Shown: piece after piece, positions 19,845 to 32,492 of the stretch
Position numbering within the stretch: the first letter of the stretch is position 1
Layout of the letters: the number at the start of each line of letters is the position of its first letter
Origin: Posidonia oceanica
Taxonomy: Eukaryota > Streptophyta > Magnoliopsida > Alismatales > Posidoniaceae
NCBI GenBank assembly: GCA_037176725.1
Contig: JAZBRS010000060.1
Location: 56,572,001 to 56,636,000 of the forward strand
DNA length: 64,000 bases
Direction of reading: 5' to 3'
Translations under genes and position numbers: made by a program
Notes under the pieces: generated by a model
The model's database searches: none
Told to the model about the DNA's origin: nothing
The model's input: only the letters and a program-made list of their open reading frames with translations

Positions 19845-20310
19845 GGACAGCCGAAGCGCCCCTAGTATCGAGAAAGCAAGGAAATGCAGACAAAACTGAC
19901 GTGTTTGCCAAACGAGCAGTTAGGGATACCAGTCCGGAGCGATTCAGGCAAATGCGCTTACGGTGATGCATGGGTCTGTAGAGGTTCTTGCGTGCATGTT
20001 GATCGCGGGGGGAGCTTTGCTGCAACTCCCCTGCTGAGGTTCTTGCATGCATGGTGCTTGCGGGGGGAACTGCTCTAGAACTCTTGCGGGGCTGCTCTAG
20101 GCCGCTTGCATGCGCTAACGCTCTAAAGTGCTTGATGCGGGTCCTGCAACATCCTAGCAGGAACAAATATGCAATAGGCAAGGCATGCGACACAAACAAA
20201 TGGCGTGAAACGTCTTTGTATTGAGTGAACCTCTGGTTACACGCCTCTGCTAGGCCAAAAAGATATAGCATGATTCAAAAAGCTAAACAAACAAGCAACT
20301 GCACAGATGC

Positions 20311-21511
20311 CTAGTTGAGTCGAGCCTTCTTCGCTTTTCGGGAGTCAGGGAACTAGGGGCGCCAGGAGGGATCTCGCTGAGGGGCCAGAGTCCCTGCACC
20401 TCAGCAACATACTCAGAAGTGCATCCTGAGCCCTTCACAGTTGCGATGTCTGTAGACTTCACTCATGCCGCATCAGGTCTGCTAGTTCTACGGTGGCTGC
20501 CGTTGTGCTGAGAGGGTAAGTCTGCATGAGCCTGGGCGCGGTGCTATCAATAAAGGCACCTTGCCAAAAGCCAAACTGCCGCATGACCCGGATAAGGTGG
20601 TATTCCACACCCCCGGTGAATCCTGGCAGCACCACGAATCGCATGTCGCAGGCATCGAAGAAGACGGTGAAGGGTTCAGCTGCGGATGGGATGATTCGCC
20701 AAGTCACTACATCATCCGTCAGTTCAGACAGCTTCTGGGACTCCTCTGGTACGCTCTTGATGGTCCTTGCATGGCTGCTGCTGTAGTATGTTTCGATGGC
20801 ATGCCTTTGAGGGCGCAGAAGATCCATTTCCAGGTGTGCAGCTAGCCAGATCTGCACAAGTGCTCTGTAGCCGTGGAAATGGCGGCAGTGGTGTGCGACG
20901 CGGTCCAGCCCGCGGTAAGTCTCTGCAAGGACGACTGGTGCCAGGTCAATCTGCTGGGTCACCACTGCGAGTGCAATTTCAGCAATCTCGATTGCAACTA
21001 TCATCCGGCCATGCGTGAAGATCAGTTCGCCTAGGAAGCGGGTGACGAATCCCCGGAGCCATAGCTCATCTCCAAGTTCAGCACGCTTTTCCATAATTGC
21101 ATCAAAGTATGCTAGGCGAAGCAGGGGCGTGGGCCCACTTGTGCAGATTAGTCTTTGCTGGCAGCTTTTGGTAGAGAACCCAGACAGCTGGCTCAAGACC
21201 ATAGTGTACTCGTCGCACCTTATGAAGATCGTAAGTCCCATGATCTTAGAGAAGCAGCAGATCCGGCGCACTTCCTCCAGCATGGGAGTCAGCTCTGTCC
21301 TGCCAAAGCGAAAGACATGATGCGCTGGTTTCTAGAATCTTGCAGCAGCGCACAGGAGATGCCGGCTTACTTCGACGTTAGCTGCTTTCAAAAGCTTGGA
21401 AGGGATACCCCATGTGCGCAGCTTCTCGCAGTCGGCTTCAGTGAGTTTGCCAATCCACTCTCGCAGGGCATCCGAGTAGTGCAAGGGAGTGACCAGAGTT
21501 GGATAACCCAT
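20311..21511 (-). pseudogene. Y accessory ORF downstream of integrase (plant mobile domain/DUF7745-like)
   Basis: On the minus strand the frame starts MGYPTLVTPLHYSDALREWI and runs to about codon 350, where a one-base deletion shifts it. The C-terminal part continues in another frame to TAG at 20311. Codon 60 is TAG (21332-21334), in the context ARF-stop-KPAHHVFRFG, where E2 has Trp. The open part from 21283 has 274 codons. Motifs FRFGRTELTP and LEEVRRICCFSK resemble the N-terminal core of plant mobile domain or DUF7745 proteins; this is recalled similarity, not a search. The function is unknown. The homologues are at 45046 and 58772. Confidence 0.75.
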
Positions 21512-23009
21512 TGCGCAGGAGGGAGAGTGCAGGCTGCTGATGCAGAAATCTCAGGTACCTGTAACGAAGGTTGTAGTTCATCAGATCCGATATAAGCATG
21601 TAACCACTGGCTGATAAAGATGCAGATTTCAAAGCTAGCAGTTTAGCATGTTCAACAGTTAGCATTCAAAGTGTAGATATTAAACATATTCAGACAAAGG
21701 CAGTTTTGCTTGCAGGAAAGTGGTTGGTCGGAGCTCTAGACTAGTGCAGCTTGAAGAAGGTCGACGCGTGCTTGACAGAAGTACTGTCTCAGTGCTGAGC
21801 CAAGTTTTGCAGAGGGGAAGATAGAAGGAGGGGAATGACTAATGCTATGCATGCATGCATGGTTTATGATTGATATGCGTAGACATGTGCATGATTTACA
21901 ATAGATGCTGTAGATGTGTGCACGATTTTTGCTTATGCTGTAGCCCTTAGCATATGGAGTGCTTAGTGCCTGCTGCAGAGGAAGAGAGGGGTCCCTGGCT
22001 CACTGGACTCTACTCAAACTCTTAACTTGCTAGTGGCGCTCAGGAAAGGGTTATTTGCAGTGTGTGGGTAGTGGGTAGTGAGAACAGGCTCCAGGCCAAA
22101 CTCCTAAGGACCTACACCTACTCTTTTTGCTTCTTTTTTCTCCCTCATAGGCATGTAGGTTTCCTCTTTCCCTAACTTGAAGGTAATGGGTACGTGGTTG
22201 AAGCTGGGGAGCTGCTTGCTAGGCCTTGCTAGGTTTATAGGCTCTGCGGGGCTTGTGTATTCCCCAGGCGCAGACTTTAGTCCCTCTCTAAGATAGGCAA
22301 AGGGGGCGGGATCGCGCTGCTTGCTTTTTCCTTTCTGGAGTTGACTTTTGCCTTTCCTCCTTTTTTCTTGCTTCTTTTTTTTCCTTTTCTTCTCTTTTTT
22401 TTTTCTTCTTTTGTGCAGGCTTCCACCGTCCCTAGCTTAGAGGTAATGGGCGCCTGGGTTTGAGATGGGTTTGAGGCTCCCAGGTGCGAAATGGTGGACC
22501 ATCTCCGAAGCAGTTTGGAGGGACAGGGTTATGCTACACGCCTCTATCTCTAGGGCCTGCTTCTGCCTTCGCCTTCTATTTGCCTTTTCATTTATGCCCA
22601 TGCTTAGGCATATTCTTTTATGGCTCACACTCTTGCTCACACCCTAGCATTTTATCTCCCTCGGGAGGTGCAAGTCCTAGGGGGTTTGGTTATTTCGCCT
22701 GTTCTCATTTGAAGGGTGGCTCCCTCACTAGCTAAGACGACTAAGTTGTGTCGGGTGAGGTAGGGTAGACTCCTTCCATAGCAGGCAAGCACATCCGATT
22801 TCATCATCGGGCCAAATGCAATGCATGATTTTTGCCGAGAATTTGTAGGTTTTTTGCTTGAGATATGCTGAAAGATGTGGAATTGCAAGGATATGTGTAG
22901 AGGGTGCAAGGATGCAGAGGGACAAAATTGGAGTGCAAAAGGATGTACAAGGGTAATGAGAATGCAAAGGATGGGACAGGAAAGAACGCTCTGCAAGGCA
23001 AGGGCCGAA
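21512..23009 (-). other. Y spacer between integrase and accessory ORF
   Basis: No gene. On the minus strand it has a purine-rich tract (plus-strand pyrimidines at about 22320-22420), as in E2 (44196-44345) and E1 (57929-58065). Just before the accessory start it reads CGTTACAGGTACCTGAG, matching GGTAACAGGTACATGAAG in E2, a possible splice acceptor. Confidence 0.7.
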
Positions 23010-24150
23010 CTACTGATAGTACTTCTTAAGGTAGCATGCATTGACCGGCTCTGACTGCCCAGTCTGGTCCATGTCCTCAAGAATTGCTGTGCCGCCTGAG
23101 AATGCCTGCTTGACCACAAAGGGGCCGCGCTAGTTGGGTCAGAATTTGCCTCGACGGTCTGGCAGGTGGATGGCTCGCAAGATGAGATCTCTCGGCTGGA
23201 AGCTCCTAGGCCGCACCTTCTTCAGGTACGCTCTTGCCATCCGCTTCTGGTAGCAGGGAGCGTTGTGCATTGCTTGCAATCTGTGCTCATCAATCAGGTT
23301 GAGCTGGGCACAGCAGTCCTCGACCCACTCTGCTTCTTCTAGCTCTGCTTCTCGCAGGATCTACAGTGAAGGGATCTCCACTTCGACAGGCAGCACTGCC
23401 TCCATGCCATACGCCAGCGAGTACGGGGTGGCTCCTGTCGAGGTCCACACTGATGTCCTGTATGCCCAGAGTGCGTACGGGAGCTTGTCATGCCAGTCTT
23501 TTTGGGTTTCTGCCATCTTCTTCATTATTTTCACAATGTTTTTGTTGGCAGACTCCACTGCTCCATTCATCTACGGCCAATAAGGTGAGGATCTATGATG
23601 CTTGATCTAGTGCTTTTGCAGGTACTCCTTGATCCTTTTTGCAATGAAGTTTGAGCCGTTGTCAGAGATGATTGCATGCGGGACCCCATATCGGGTGACA
23701 ATGTTGTTTTTGATAAACCTCTCTGTCACCGCAGTTGTGACCGCCTTGTAGGAGGTTGCTTCCACCCACTTAGTGAAGTAGTCTATCACTACCAGAATGA
23801 AGCGATGACCATTCGATGCAGCAAGGTGTATAGCACCGATGACATCAATCCCCCAGGTGGAGAAGGGCCATGGCGAGGACATGCTATGCAATTCCTGCGG
23901 GGGAGCGTGTATAAGGTTACCATGGATTTGGCAGTTGTGGCATCTACGCACAAACTGGCAGTAGTCTGCCTCCATGGTTGACCAAAAGTAGTCTTGCAAC
24001 ATGATCTTCTTAGCCAGCAGTACACCATTCATATGCGGACTACAAGTCCTTGCATGAACTTGGAGCATTAGCGTGTCGGCCTCTTGCTTGCTCAAGCAGT
24101 GCAGGAGCATCTGACTGTATGACCTTCTATATAGCTGTCCTGCCCCTAAT
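23010..24150 (-). pseudogene. int: Y integrase
   Basis: Minus-strand reading gives the zinc-binding N-terminus (HARTCSPHMNG ... CHNC), the catalytic core with WGIDVIGAIH, IISDNGSNF and NGAVESANKN (the D, D, E residues are all present), and a C-terminus ending YLKKYYQ before TAG at 23010. The frame is broken by TAG at 23607-23609, 23571-23573 and 23361-23363, and by another where the Trp of the GPF-type module would be. Where E1 or E2 can be compared, these are C-to-T or G-to-A changes. The enzyme would insert the cDNA into the genome; this copy cannot. Confidence 0.88.
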
Positions 24151-24299
24151 ACATACTTCAACACCAGACGCACCAAAGTTCTTATATCTACTGCTGAGGT
24201 GCCAGGCGGGTGGCTGCCGGACTCCAGGAAGGCTTTGATGTCACAATTCCAAGGCTGCTCTTCTACTGGATCCACCTCCTCTATGCTCATGCAATGCGC

Positions 24300-24907
24300 A
24301 GGCTGCTCCATGCATGTAACTGATACATCCACTGCTCGGTCTTCAGGTATACTGAGCCAAGATGCCAAGGTTGCTAGCACGTCCGCGTACGCGTTCCTTG
24401 CCCTGTTCATGTACGAGAAGCGGATGCTTGTAAATTCTTCTATCAGCTTCAGCAAGTATTCGTGATATGGCATAAGCTTTGGATCCTTTGTTCTCCAATC
24501 GCCATTCACTTGGGAAATCACCAGCATGGCATCGCCGTGCACATGCAGCTTCTGCGCTTCATGCTCGAGTGCGACCTTCAGTCCCAGAATGCATGCTTCA
24601 TACTCTGCTTCATTATTAGTGCATTTGAAGGTCAGCTTCCTTGCAAAAGGGATCATTTGCCCCTGCGGCGTGGTCAGCACGGCGCCTATGCCTCGGCCCT
24701 TATTGTTGACAGCGCCATCAAAGTACAACCGCCACTGCTCTGGATCTTCAGGGTCTTTCTCCTCAGAGTCCTCCATTGCAAAGAGGATGTCCTTATCTGG
24801 GAGCTGTGTCTGGAGAGGCTGGTATTCAGGCAAGGGGAAGTCTGCGAGGTGATCCGCCATGGCTTGAACCTTCATGGCTTGCTGCGTGACAAAGGTGATG
24901 TCGTACT
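24300..24907 (-). pseudogene. Y second RNase H (archaeal-type), cut by B2
   Basis: Minus-strand frame from 24907: DITFVTQQAMKVQAMADHLA, then WRLYFDGAVNNKGRGIGAVL, NNEAEYEACILGL, HGDAMLVISQVNGD and RARNAYADVLATLASW. These hold the acidic residues of an RNase H fold. This is the domain found after the usual Ty3 RNase H in the Tat lineage. The 5' side is cut at 24907, within what reads SQYDITF in E1, by the B2 LTR. Confidence 0.85.
24903..24907. other. Left target-site duplication of B2 (GTACT, predicted)
   Basis: These bases precede TGTAGATATT. They belong to the Y pol frame (minus strand AGTAC, as in the TCTCAGTACGAC of E1). The partner copy is outside the window. Confidence 0.5.
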
Positions 24908-26485
24908 TGTAGATATTCCATTTTCGCATTTCCTAGAGTTCATAGAGGACAGGGACTTTTGAGGCACCAAAGATCACATGTCTAAGGCTTAACAACACAT
25001 TTTCTAGATCTTCCTTGATTTCTTCAAGCATTACTTGATCCTACCTTGACTCAGGTTGTTAGCTGTGGCAGAGCCAACTCACTCTGACTCGTGGCAAGTC
25101 CGAGTACCCTGAATATCCTTTATTTCTACTCAGATTCGTGGCAGATTTGAGTTAACAGAGATGCCTTCTTGATTTCATAGACTATCTGCAGTTTCCCGGC
25201 CTTCTATCTTGTTTCTCTGGCCAAAACTTGGAAAATAGGGTTGGAAATGACCTGAGCTTATTAGTTGCCAGCTGAGGAGGCGACCATTATAGGCGCCATT
25301 TAAGGAGGCGACTAAGACAGACGTCCTTCTAACAGGCGAGCTACTTTGTAGCCAACTGAGGAGGTGACCCGGCTAGGCGTCCCATCATCAAGCGACTATG
25401 TTAGACGTCATCCAAAGGGGCGACTAACAAGTCATAACTGCTCTGGCAGTTGCTTTTCCACGGTCAATTCCCACTAACCCCTCAACCTTTAGGCGCCATC
25501 TCAATAGGCGACTATACGGTTGTGGAACTGCCTAGGTCTTCCCCTACGATCCTTGACTGTTAGGCGCCACTACATGCGGCGACTAACAATCGTAGTCTCC
25601 TTCGAACCTCTTTTCCACAGTTATTTCACACGATCACCCCAACTGTTAGGTGCCCCCTCAATCGGCGACTAGCTATCGTGGCCTCGTTCCCGGGTCTTCC
25701 CACACTTTGACCAAGCGGTTGCTAGGTTTAGGCGCCGCTCCAACCGACGACTCAAACTAACTACCACTTTTCTAGAATTTTCTGAACTCCAACCGTCCTC
25801 ACACCCCTAGAGTCTATAAATAGACCCCCTAGGCCAGTGTTTTGACGGTCGGAACTTTGGAGAGAGAGAGCCCCCTCAGTCAGGTCAGAAAGAATTCTCT
25901 TTAGGTTTTTAGGGTTTTGAGCTTCCACTTTCAAACAGCTAGAGTTTCCAAGCCAGAAACCCTAGTCTCCACCCTCAATCCAGAGAAACCCAAGATCCCA
26001 GAGATCACTACAACCCCAACTACGATCCCAGAGATCTCGAGCCTAGCCGGAGCTCCGACCGTGCCTCCACTACTACTCCACTGCAAACAGCATGAGGGTG
26101 AAGGGAGTATCTTCCAATCTTTTTATCTCATATTGCATTCCTTAGTATAGGACCCATAGCATATGCATGCGGGGAACAACCCCCAGTTAGTATTAGGTTT
26201 AATTGCTTACGTTATTTTCTATCTACTTTTATTAACATTTACTACACTTGAACTAATCTACATCTTTTATTCTCATTTGTTTTGAAGGAAAGGAAATTGC
26301 TTACATAACATGAGGGAGCCGCTGGACGACATCCTGCCGTCGATCCAGTGATTCGAGTACTCACAGCTTCATCATCTCCCCCCAAGGTGTCTTGTCTACC
26401 CAAAGGCGAGTGGCGATCACAAAAGTTGACGACGTACGTGGAGGCGCAATCATCTTCTTAAACACCTCCAAAATCCACATCCACA
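24908..26485 (+). repeat. B2 5' LTR
   Basis: Starts TGTAGATATTCC and ends CCACATCCACA. The stem-loop units in U3 (about 25480-25760) are clearer than in B1: TTAGGCGCC-N10-GGCGACTAA at 25559-25587, with outer CTACGAT (25544-25550) and ATCGTAG (25589-25595). An ORF read across 24907/24908 on the minus strand is an accident of the junction. Confidence 0.72.
25815..25822 (+). promoter_or_regulatory. TATA box of the B2 LTR
   Basis: TATAAATA in the same context and position as in B1 (1283-1290). Confidence 0.75.
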
Positions 26486-27792
26486 GAAGTGGCGATCACG
26501 GTGGGACTCGATTTCAGCCAACCTTCGTGTAATGTAAGCAAATTCCTTTCCTTCTTCCCTTTTATTTTGTAGATCTAAGTGTTGTTTTCAGTTTGGAAAT
26601 CGTGCGAGTAGGTTTTTCACGATATCCCAAACTTTTTGTTGTTTTTTTACTGTTTCAGACGTTAGTAAAACCCCTGGCTTCGACAGCTGGGACTATTTTA
26701 CTAAGGTCAGGAGACTTTGGCATTGAGCCGCCCGTCCAAGGAGCGCCTGTCCAAGTCGCACGTCCAGGAGGCGACTGACAGGGGCCCCACTGTAACAGGC
26801 GACACATCCTAAGTCTGTTTATGCTACAGATTATTATTGTTTTTTCGTAATTTGTGCTGTATTTTTAGATCTGCAGTAGCATAAAAAAAATAAAATTAAA
26901 AACAACTCTTCCTGTCCACTGTCTTTTAGTTTTTTTAAGTATTTCTAGGTTTGCTTGTGTCCACCCTTAAGGTGGAAACTAATTCGTTTATATATTAAAG
27001 TAAAAGTTCCTTGAGGAAATCTTCCTCTAGTTAGAACAATTAACCTGAGCGAACCCGGGCCAGTGCAAGTCGCTCTCCCATACTCAGTGTTAATTGTGAT
27101 AGCTAGATCAAGATCTTGAGGTGTCCTAAGTAGTTATTTTTGACTCCTCCTTCTCCCTAAGTCAAAGATAACCCTTAGTAGATACTTGCACTTTAATATT
27201 TTATGTTTATTTACTGTTTTGTGGTTTGATTAAGTACTGAGCCTAAGGACAAAATCCTAGGTGGAGGGTCCCTCTTTAGAGAGACAAGCCCCCCATCTAG
27301 GCCCTCTTGGTGGACCTTAAGGAAGGTCAAGGAGGAGTACCTATAAGCCAACAAATCCCATTCAGTATAAACACACAGGTGTAACTAATTAATTAACTAA
27401 CTAACCACCGAAACAGTAAAAACAGTGATTTGCCTGCAACTTGTATTCTTTTCTTTCCTGACTGTTGCGTGGTCTGTCCAAGACAGACCCGGTTTGCTGA
27501 CTGAACAAGAGGCATAGCCGCCTGTTCAGAAGGTGCCTCGCTCAGCCGCCCAGTAAACTGGTGACTTGTTTGGCCGCCTGTCACACAAGCGACTACAGGG
27601 AAACACTCCGTTCAGTGTGCCTTGTTTGTAGGGATTTGTTTATCTCTACAAAAACACTCCATTAATAGGTTGCAAAAACATCAGAGCAACAGCTACTTAC
27701 TGATATTTTCTCATTATTTAATCAAGTCTATATTAACTAGTGTATCGAGTCTGTAATTTCTTCTTCTTCAATCTCTTGTAATAGTTTGTAAT
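26486..27792 (+). other. B2 primer-site-like sequence and leader
   Basis: TGGCGATCACGGTGGGACTC at 26490, then a non-coding leader matching 7845-8880 of B1. It contains the single CCAAC that is the empty target of the solo LTR. Cut at 27792 by E1. Confidence 0.7.
27788..27792. other. Left target-site duplication of E1 (GTAAT, predicted)
   Basis: The five bases before TGTTGACACC. If E1 is one insertion, GTAAT should also follow its 3' LTR, expected near 67.6 kb outside the window. Confidence 0.5.
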
Positions 27793-30700
27793 TGTTGACA
27801 CCCCATTTTGACAGGCTGAATTGATTGGAATCTCCTGGTGGCTTCTGAACCCAAACCTAGGTCCAAACCCACACCTTTCTCTTCCTCTTTCCCCTCAAAA
27901 CAAGCCCAAACTCAACCTAAGATTACACCCCTTTCCCGAATCCAAAAACTACCCAAAAACCATAGGAAAACTCACCCTCCCTAACTTAGCAAACCCACCA
28001 AAGAGCCCTTAAATTTTCAAACCAAAACCACTCCCACAAATCCTGGAAAACTTAGGTAAAACCACCCCTTTTCTACACCTCAAAACTCTTCCAAAACCTT
28101 CTCAAAACCAAACTAAAACCCTAGGACTAACACTAGGGACCATAGGCTACACACCCACCAAAATTCACCCCTTTTCGAAACCTCGAAACCCTCCTTTCAC
28201 CTAAATTATCCTTTTCTCTCTCTTGGATTATTCTTTTCTCTCTCCTCTCTCTCTCTCCTAATTATCCTCTTTCTTTTCACCCCCTTTTCTCCCTCTTTTT
28301 TGCCTGGCTGTGGGCCCCCCTTGTGCTTCTATCTGTTCTCAATCTTATTCCTATTTTTATCTTATTTTTACCATTTACCTTGATTTTCAAAAAATTATTT
28401 TCTTTCAACTCCTCTCTTTCCTCTTTATTCCTCCATTTCTCTCTTTTCTTCTTCCTTTCAATTTCCTTCCCTTTTCTCTTACTAAACCCCTAAAATCCTT
28501 AAAAATCCTTCAAAACTTCGAAACAAAAAGGAAAACAAATCAAAACCCTAAAAAGAATAATTAAAAACATTAAACAAGCAATTAAAAACCTAAACCTAAC
28601 TAAATCTAGCCAAAATGGAAAACCATGAATGCAACTAAAAGAAAATGCGAAACAAACCAAAAGAAAATGCTGTAAAATCAAGGAAAAAACCAAAAAGCAA
28701 TCAAAACAAGTCAAAGTAAGAACCCTACTAAAAAACAATCGAAAACAATTCCTAAAAAGAAAAGAAAACAATTAAAAAGTGCCAAGACAACTAATTAAGG
28801 AAAAAAGAAACCTAACAAATATAAAAAGAACAATTCAAAAAAAAAAGAGGAAAAATAATAATAATAACAAACAATCACGAATCCAAAAACACCCAACTAA
28901 AAACTTAACAAGAAGACCTAACAAAAAAGAAATTAATTAAAAGAACTCAACAGACAAAAATCAAAAAACAAATCAAAAGACTTAAGCAAAAAGGACCGAA
29001 ATCAAAAATCCAAAACCCACTCTAATTAGTTTAAAAACAAACTTTAAAAAATCCTAATTAACATTCCAGGTACTTAACAAGAAAAATATAATTAGAAAAC
29101 AACTTAAGAGACTTAACAAACATTTAATCAAAATAAAAAACAAATCAAAATAAACAAAACTCTAAAAACCCTAATCAAAACTAAAATCCATTCAAACCTA
29201 ATTAACTAATCGAGAACAATCATTAAAAAACTTAATCAAAGTTCCAACTTAAAACACAATCACTCTAAAAAACCTTTCCTATTTTTATTTTATTTTATCT
29301 CATTTTTTTTATTTATTTCTCTCCTTTCTCTTCCTCCTTTCTTTTTTCCCTTCCTTTCTATCTTTCTTTTTCTTCTTGGTCCGGCCCACCGGACCTCTCC
29401 CCTCCTCCTTTCTTTCTGTTTTTTTTCTTTTTTTTTCGCGGGCCCGGCCCACGGCCGACTTCTCTTCTTCCTCCCTCCTTCTTCCTCTCCTGCCTCTCTC
29501 TGATTTCTTTCTTCCCTTTTTCCCTGCAACTCTCTCCTCAGACCGACAGCTCACCCCTCTCAGATCTAACCGTCCTTGCACGCCGCACGCCCTCTGCCCC
29601 GAGCCGGACCGGCGTGCGCCGCTCTCCTCCCGTACGCCTGCAGCATCCTACCACCACCTCTCCGAGCCATTAATGAGAGCCAGACCCTTGCAGACCAAAG
29701 AGGGATAGAAACTAGTAGCTCGCGGGACTAGAAACACGCCCTCAAGCACTCGGCCCCTCCGACCTTCTTCCTTGTGCAACCCAGAGCGAGAGAGACCCAA
29801 GAATCCCCCCTTTTTTCACTGTAAAAGCTACAGTTCTTCCTCCTCTTCAAGGCTCAACAATTCAGACCCCAAAACACCTTCAAGATCTCTCCAAATTCGT
29901 CCCCCAATCTCACCCAGAACTCCACCACTTCAGCCCTCCATTTCTCACCCAATTCCACCCAGTAATCACCCCCGAACCACCTGGAATTCCAGCAGAACCC
30001 AACCACCCATCTCCCAGAAATTCCCTTCTCCTCTGACCACCATTCCAGCCCAAACTTCACCCAGCAACTTGCCTGAACACTAGCTCCCCAGAATCCCCGG
30101 CCTTTAGCCCAGCAACCCACTACAGCCGGAGCAATCCACAGCAAGCACCTTACCAGTTTTTTGTCCAAAATCAGCCAAGCCACCGAAAAACCACCGCAGA
30201 CCTCCATTGCCCCAACCAAGCCTCCAGAGCCCTTCACCAAGGTCCCAGGAACCCACCGGAACCTCCCGTTCGGCCCGAGAAGCAGCACAGCCCCCACCCA
30301 CCTCCGGCAGCCAACTGTCAACCCAAAACAGTCGCCTCTTTCTCCGACTATCAGAACTCATGACCGAACATCCAGCGAGCTCCAGAAGACCCCTAGGAGC
30401 TAATCCCGACGCTCGCGAGCCGCCGTCGACGTCCACAGCTACCGGACGAGCCTCGCCGCCCTCTACAGAACAGACCGACGTTGCGGGAGCATACCAAACG
30501 CCGAACCAGGTAACTTTCGACGCCATTAGCTTTAAGACCTCCCCTTCTTGCTTTTCCACCCCTCAAAAGGGGGATCTGCAACCACCTTCGCCAGGTCAGT
30601 GCCGTCGCTGACCTTCTTCCCCAACGAGCTCGAAGTTCGTCCTGTCGCGCCGAGCTGCAGAACGACCTCCCGTTGGTCGTCCCAGCTCCGCACGGCATCT

Positions 30701-32056
30701 AGGAATGCAGCCGTACCTCCAGATCCCACCGACGTCGCCCCAATCCTCCGGTTTGCTCCAAAATTCCCCGCAGGCCTCCGTCGTCCTCTCCAGTCAGTTT
30801 CAGGCCCCGTCACGCCGTGCCGACACCGCTCCGGTCTCTGCGTGCCTCCAGCGAAGGCCCCCGGCCTCTCAGCGCCGCACCAACACCCCCGCTCTGCCTC
30901 CTCCGGCCACTGGTAGCCACTGTGGTACAGTGGCCTCTCCTCTCCCTTTCTCTGTTCATTTATTTCTGTTTATCATGCATATTTTACCAAAAATTGCATT
31001 GTTAGCTTCTACTTTTAGTTTATTGCATTCTGGTCCTGCCTCTGTTTAAGATTGATTTAATTTTGCATTTAAATCTTATGAAATTGCATGAAAAACCCAA
31101 AAAATCAACTAATTACCCGTTAGTCCTGCCACAGTGTTTCTCTTCAGTGTTTCCCTTAAATTCCAGTCCTCTTGTTTTATATTATTGCATGGTAGTCCTC
31201 CTAATGTTAATCTGATTTAATGCTTATATTTTACCTTGATGTATTGCATTTCTAGTCCCTGCTGATTTTCTTATTTGCACTTTAGTCCTCTGGTCTGTTA
31301 ACTTAGGTATTTTTTTTTCAATTTTCTTTACTGCATTGCATCATTTCCCTCACTTAATCTGATTTTTGCATATAGGCCCTTCATCATGCACAACATACAT
31401 TTAATTGCATATTTTGCTTATAAAATTGCATTTTAGACCCTGCATATTTGAAAAATTGCATACAAGTCCCCTATTTGCATTCCCAGACCACTTAGACCCT
31501 TGTTTTGTCGGAAAAATTGCATTTTGGACCTTGTTAATTTCAAAATTGTATACCAACTTACCATATGAGTCCAAAGCTTGTCTTGAAGCATGGCTATCTT
31601 GAAAAATCTCATCTTAAACCCTGCATTTTGCAAAATTGCATTCAGGCCCTCCGTTTCCCAAAAACCTTGAAAGCCTCTAACTTTTCAAAATCCTTGCATT
31701 CAGACCCCCATCTTTTCGAAATTGCATGTAAGTTCCCAGGCTTCCTGAAAAATCCTCCCTAGGTCTTTTCTTGCATTTTGCATGCATTGCACTCATGTAT
31801 TCTTGCATTTGGCATTCCTTGCACACACATAAGTATCATTAGCTCCCATTCACATGGGAGGACCTGTTTTACACACCCTTAGGCCCCCTTTTACACTTAG
31901 ATCTTATCTTCTCCCCTGTTCTGGCCTCCTGCCTTAAAGTTTGGATATCTTCAGATCCGGCCGTTGGATCTTCTCAACTAAGCTACCTGGGCGACCCCGG
32001 CGGAGCGCTCTTCAGCATGGACAATCAGATTTCAGATCAGGCGTCAAATTTCCAAG

Positions 32057-32062
32057 GTAAGT
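32057..32062 (+). promoter_or_regulatory. 5' splice-site-like sequence in the E1 LTR
   Basis: CCAAGGTAAGTCCTCTTGAA is a consensus donor conserved with the solo LTR (6240). A possible acceptor, TGTCCTTAACAG, lies in the leader at 34254. Inference only. Confidence 0.4.
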
Positions 32063-32136
32063 CCTCTTGAACTTCGGCAGCATCTTTTGCATATCATTCG
32101 CATTACATGGCTTTTACACGCTCTATTTCGTCCGTT

Positions 32137-32400
32137 TTTCGCACCATTTTGCGTGCCCGCTTCGTTTCTTGCACCGTTTTACGTGCCGCTTTGTTTCTTG
32201 CACCGTTTTATGTGCCGATTTTGTTTCTTGCACCGTTTGTGTGCCGACTTTGTTTTTGCACCGTTTTGCGTGCCGACTTTGTTTCTCGCATTGTTTTGCA
32301 TTCTTATTTTGTTTCTCGCACTGTTTTAGTTCTCGCTTCGTTTCTTGCATTGTTTTGCGTGTCGACTTCGTTTCTCGCACCGTTTTGCGTGTTTTTCGTT
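32137..32400 (+). repeat. Short tandem repeat in the E1 5' LTR
   Basis: About eight units of 28-36 bases built on CACCGTTTTGCGTGCC and TTTGTTTCTTG. E2 has the same repeat at 53225-53540 with different unit order and number. Confidence 0.8.
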
Positions 32401-32473
32401 GTTTCCTCTTACATGTCGCCCGCATTGCCTGTTTTTACCGCTGTTTTGTTTTATCGCCTGCATTTGCATATAG

Positions 32474-32492
32474 GGCAGTGATGCTTACTGCC
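32474..32492 (+). promoter_or_regulatory. Conserved hairpin GGCAGT/ACTGCC in the E1 LTR
   Basis: Identical to 7222-7240 of the solo LTR despite strong divergence of the surrounding LTR. Confidence 0.65.

Larger units (their letters stand above)
13745..24907 (-). mobile_element. Element Y: Tat/Ogre-type element in reverse orientation (3' LTR to RNase H)
   Basis: Reading the minus strand from 24907 to 13745 gives RNase H, integrase, a spacer, the accessory ORF, a 3' UTR with tandem arrays, a polypurine tract and an LTR ending ACTACA. It is inserted in B1 at 13745 (predicted duplication GTTAT). Its upstream pol is cut at 24907 by B2. RT, protease, gag and the 5' LTR would lie outside the window. 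Integrase and accessory ORF are clearly related to those of E1/E2, but the 3' UTR arrays and most of the LTR are not. Confidence 0.88.
24908..27792 (+). mobile_element. B2: 5' end of a second family-B element, cut by E1
   Basis: Similar along its length to B1 450-1990 plus 7840-8880. It contains an LTR with TATA box, the primer-site-like sequence and the leader, but ends at 27792 where the E1 LTR begins, before gag. It lacks the solo LTR, so it shows the empty site of that insertion. It is inserted in the pol of Y. Confidence 0.85.

Noticed and set aside
24908..24929. Minus-strand coding continuation reading MRKWNIYK before DITFVTQ
   Set aside because: The frame stays open by chance across the junction between the B2 LTR and Y pol; similarity to B1 LTR starts exactly at 24908.
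24462..24962. Plus-strand ORF of 166 codons opposite Y RNase H
   Set aside because: It is the antisense shadow of a recognised RNase H. Similar shadows lie opposite RT and integrase in E1 and E2.
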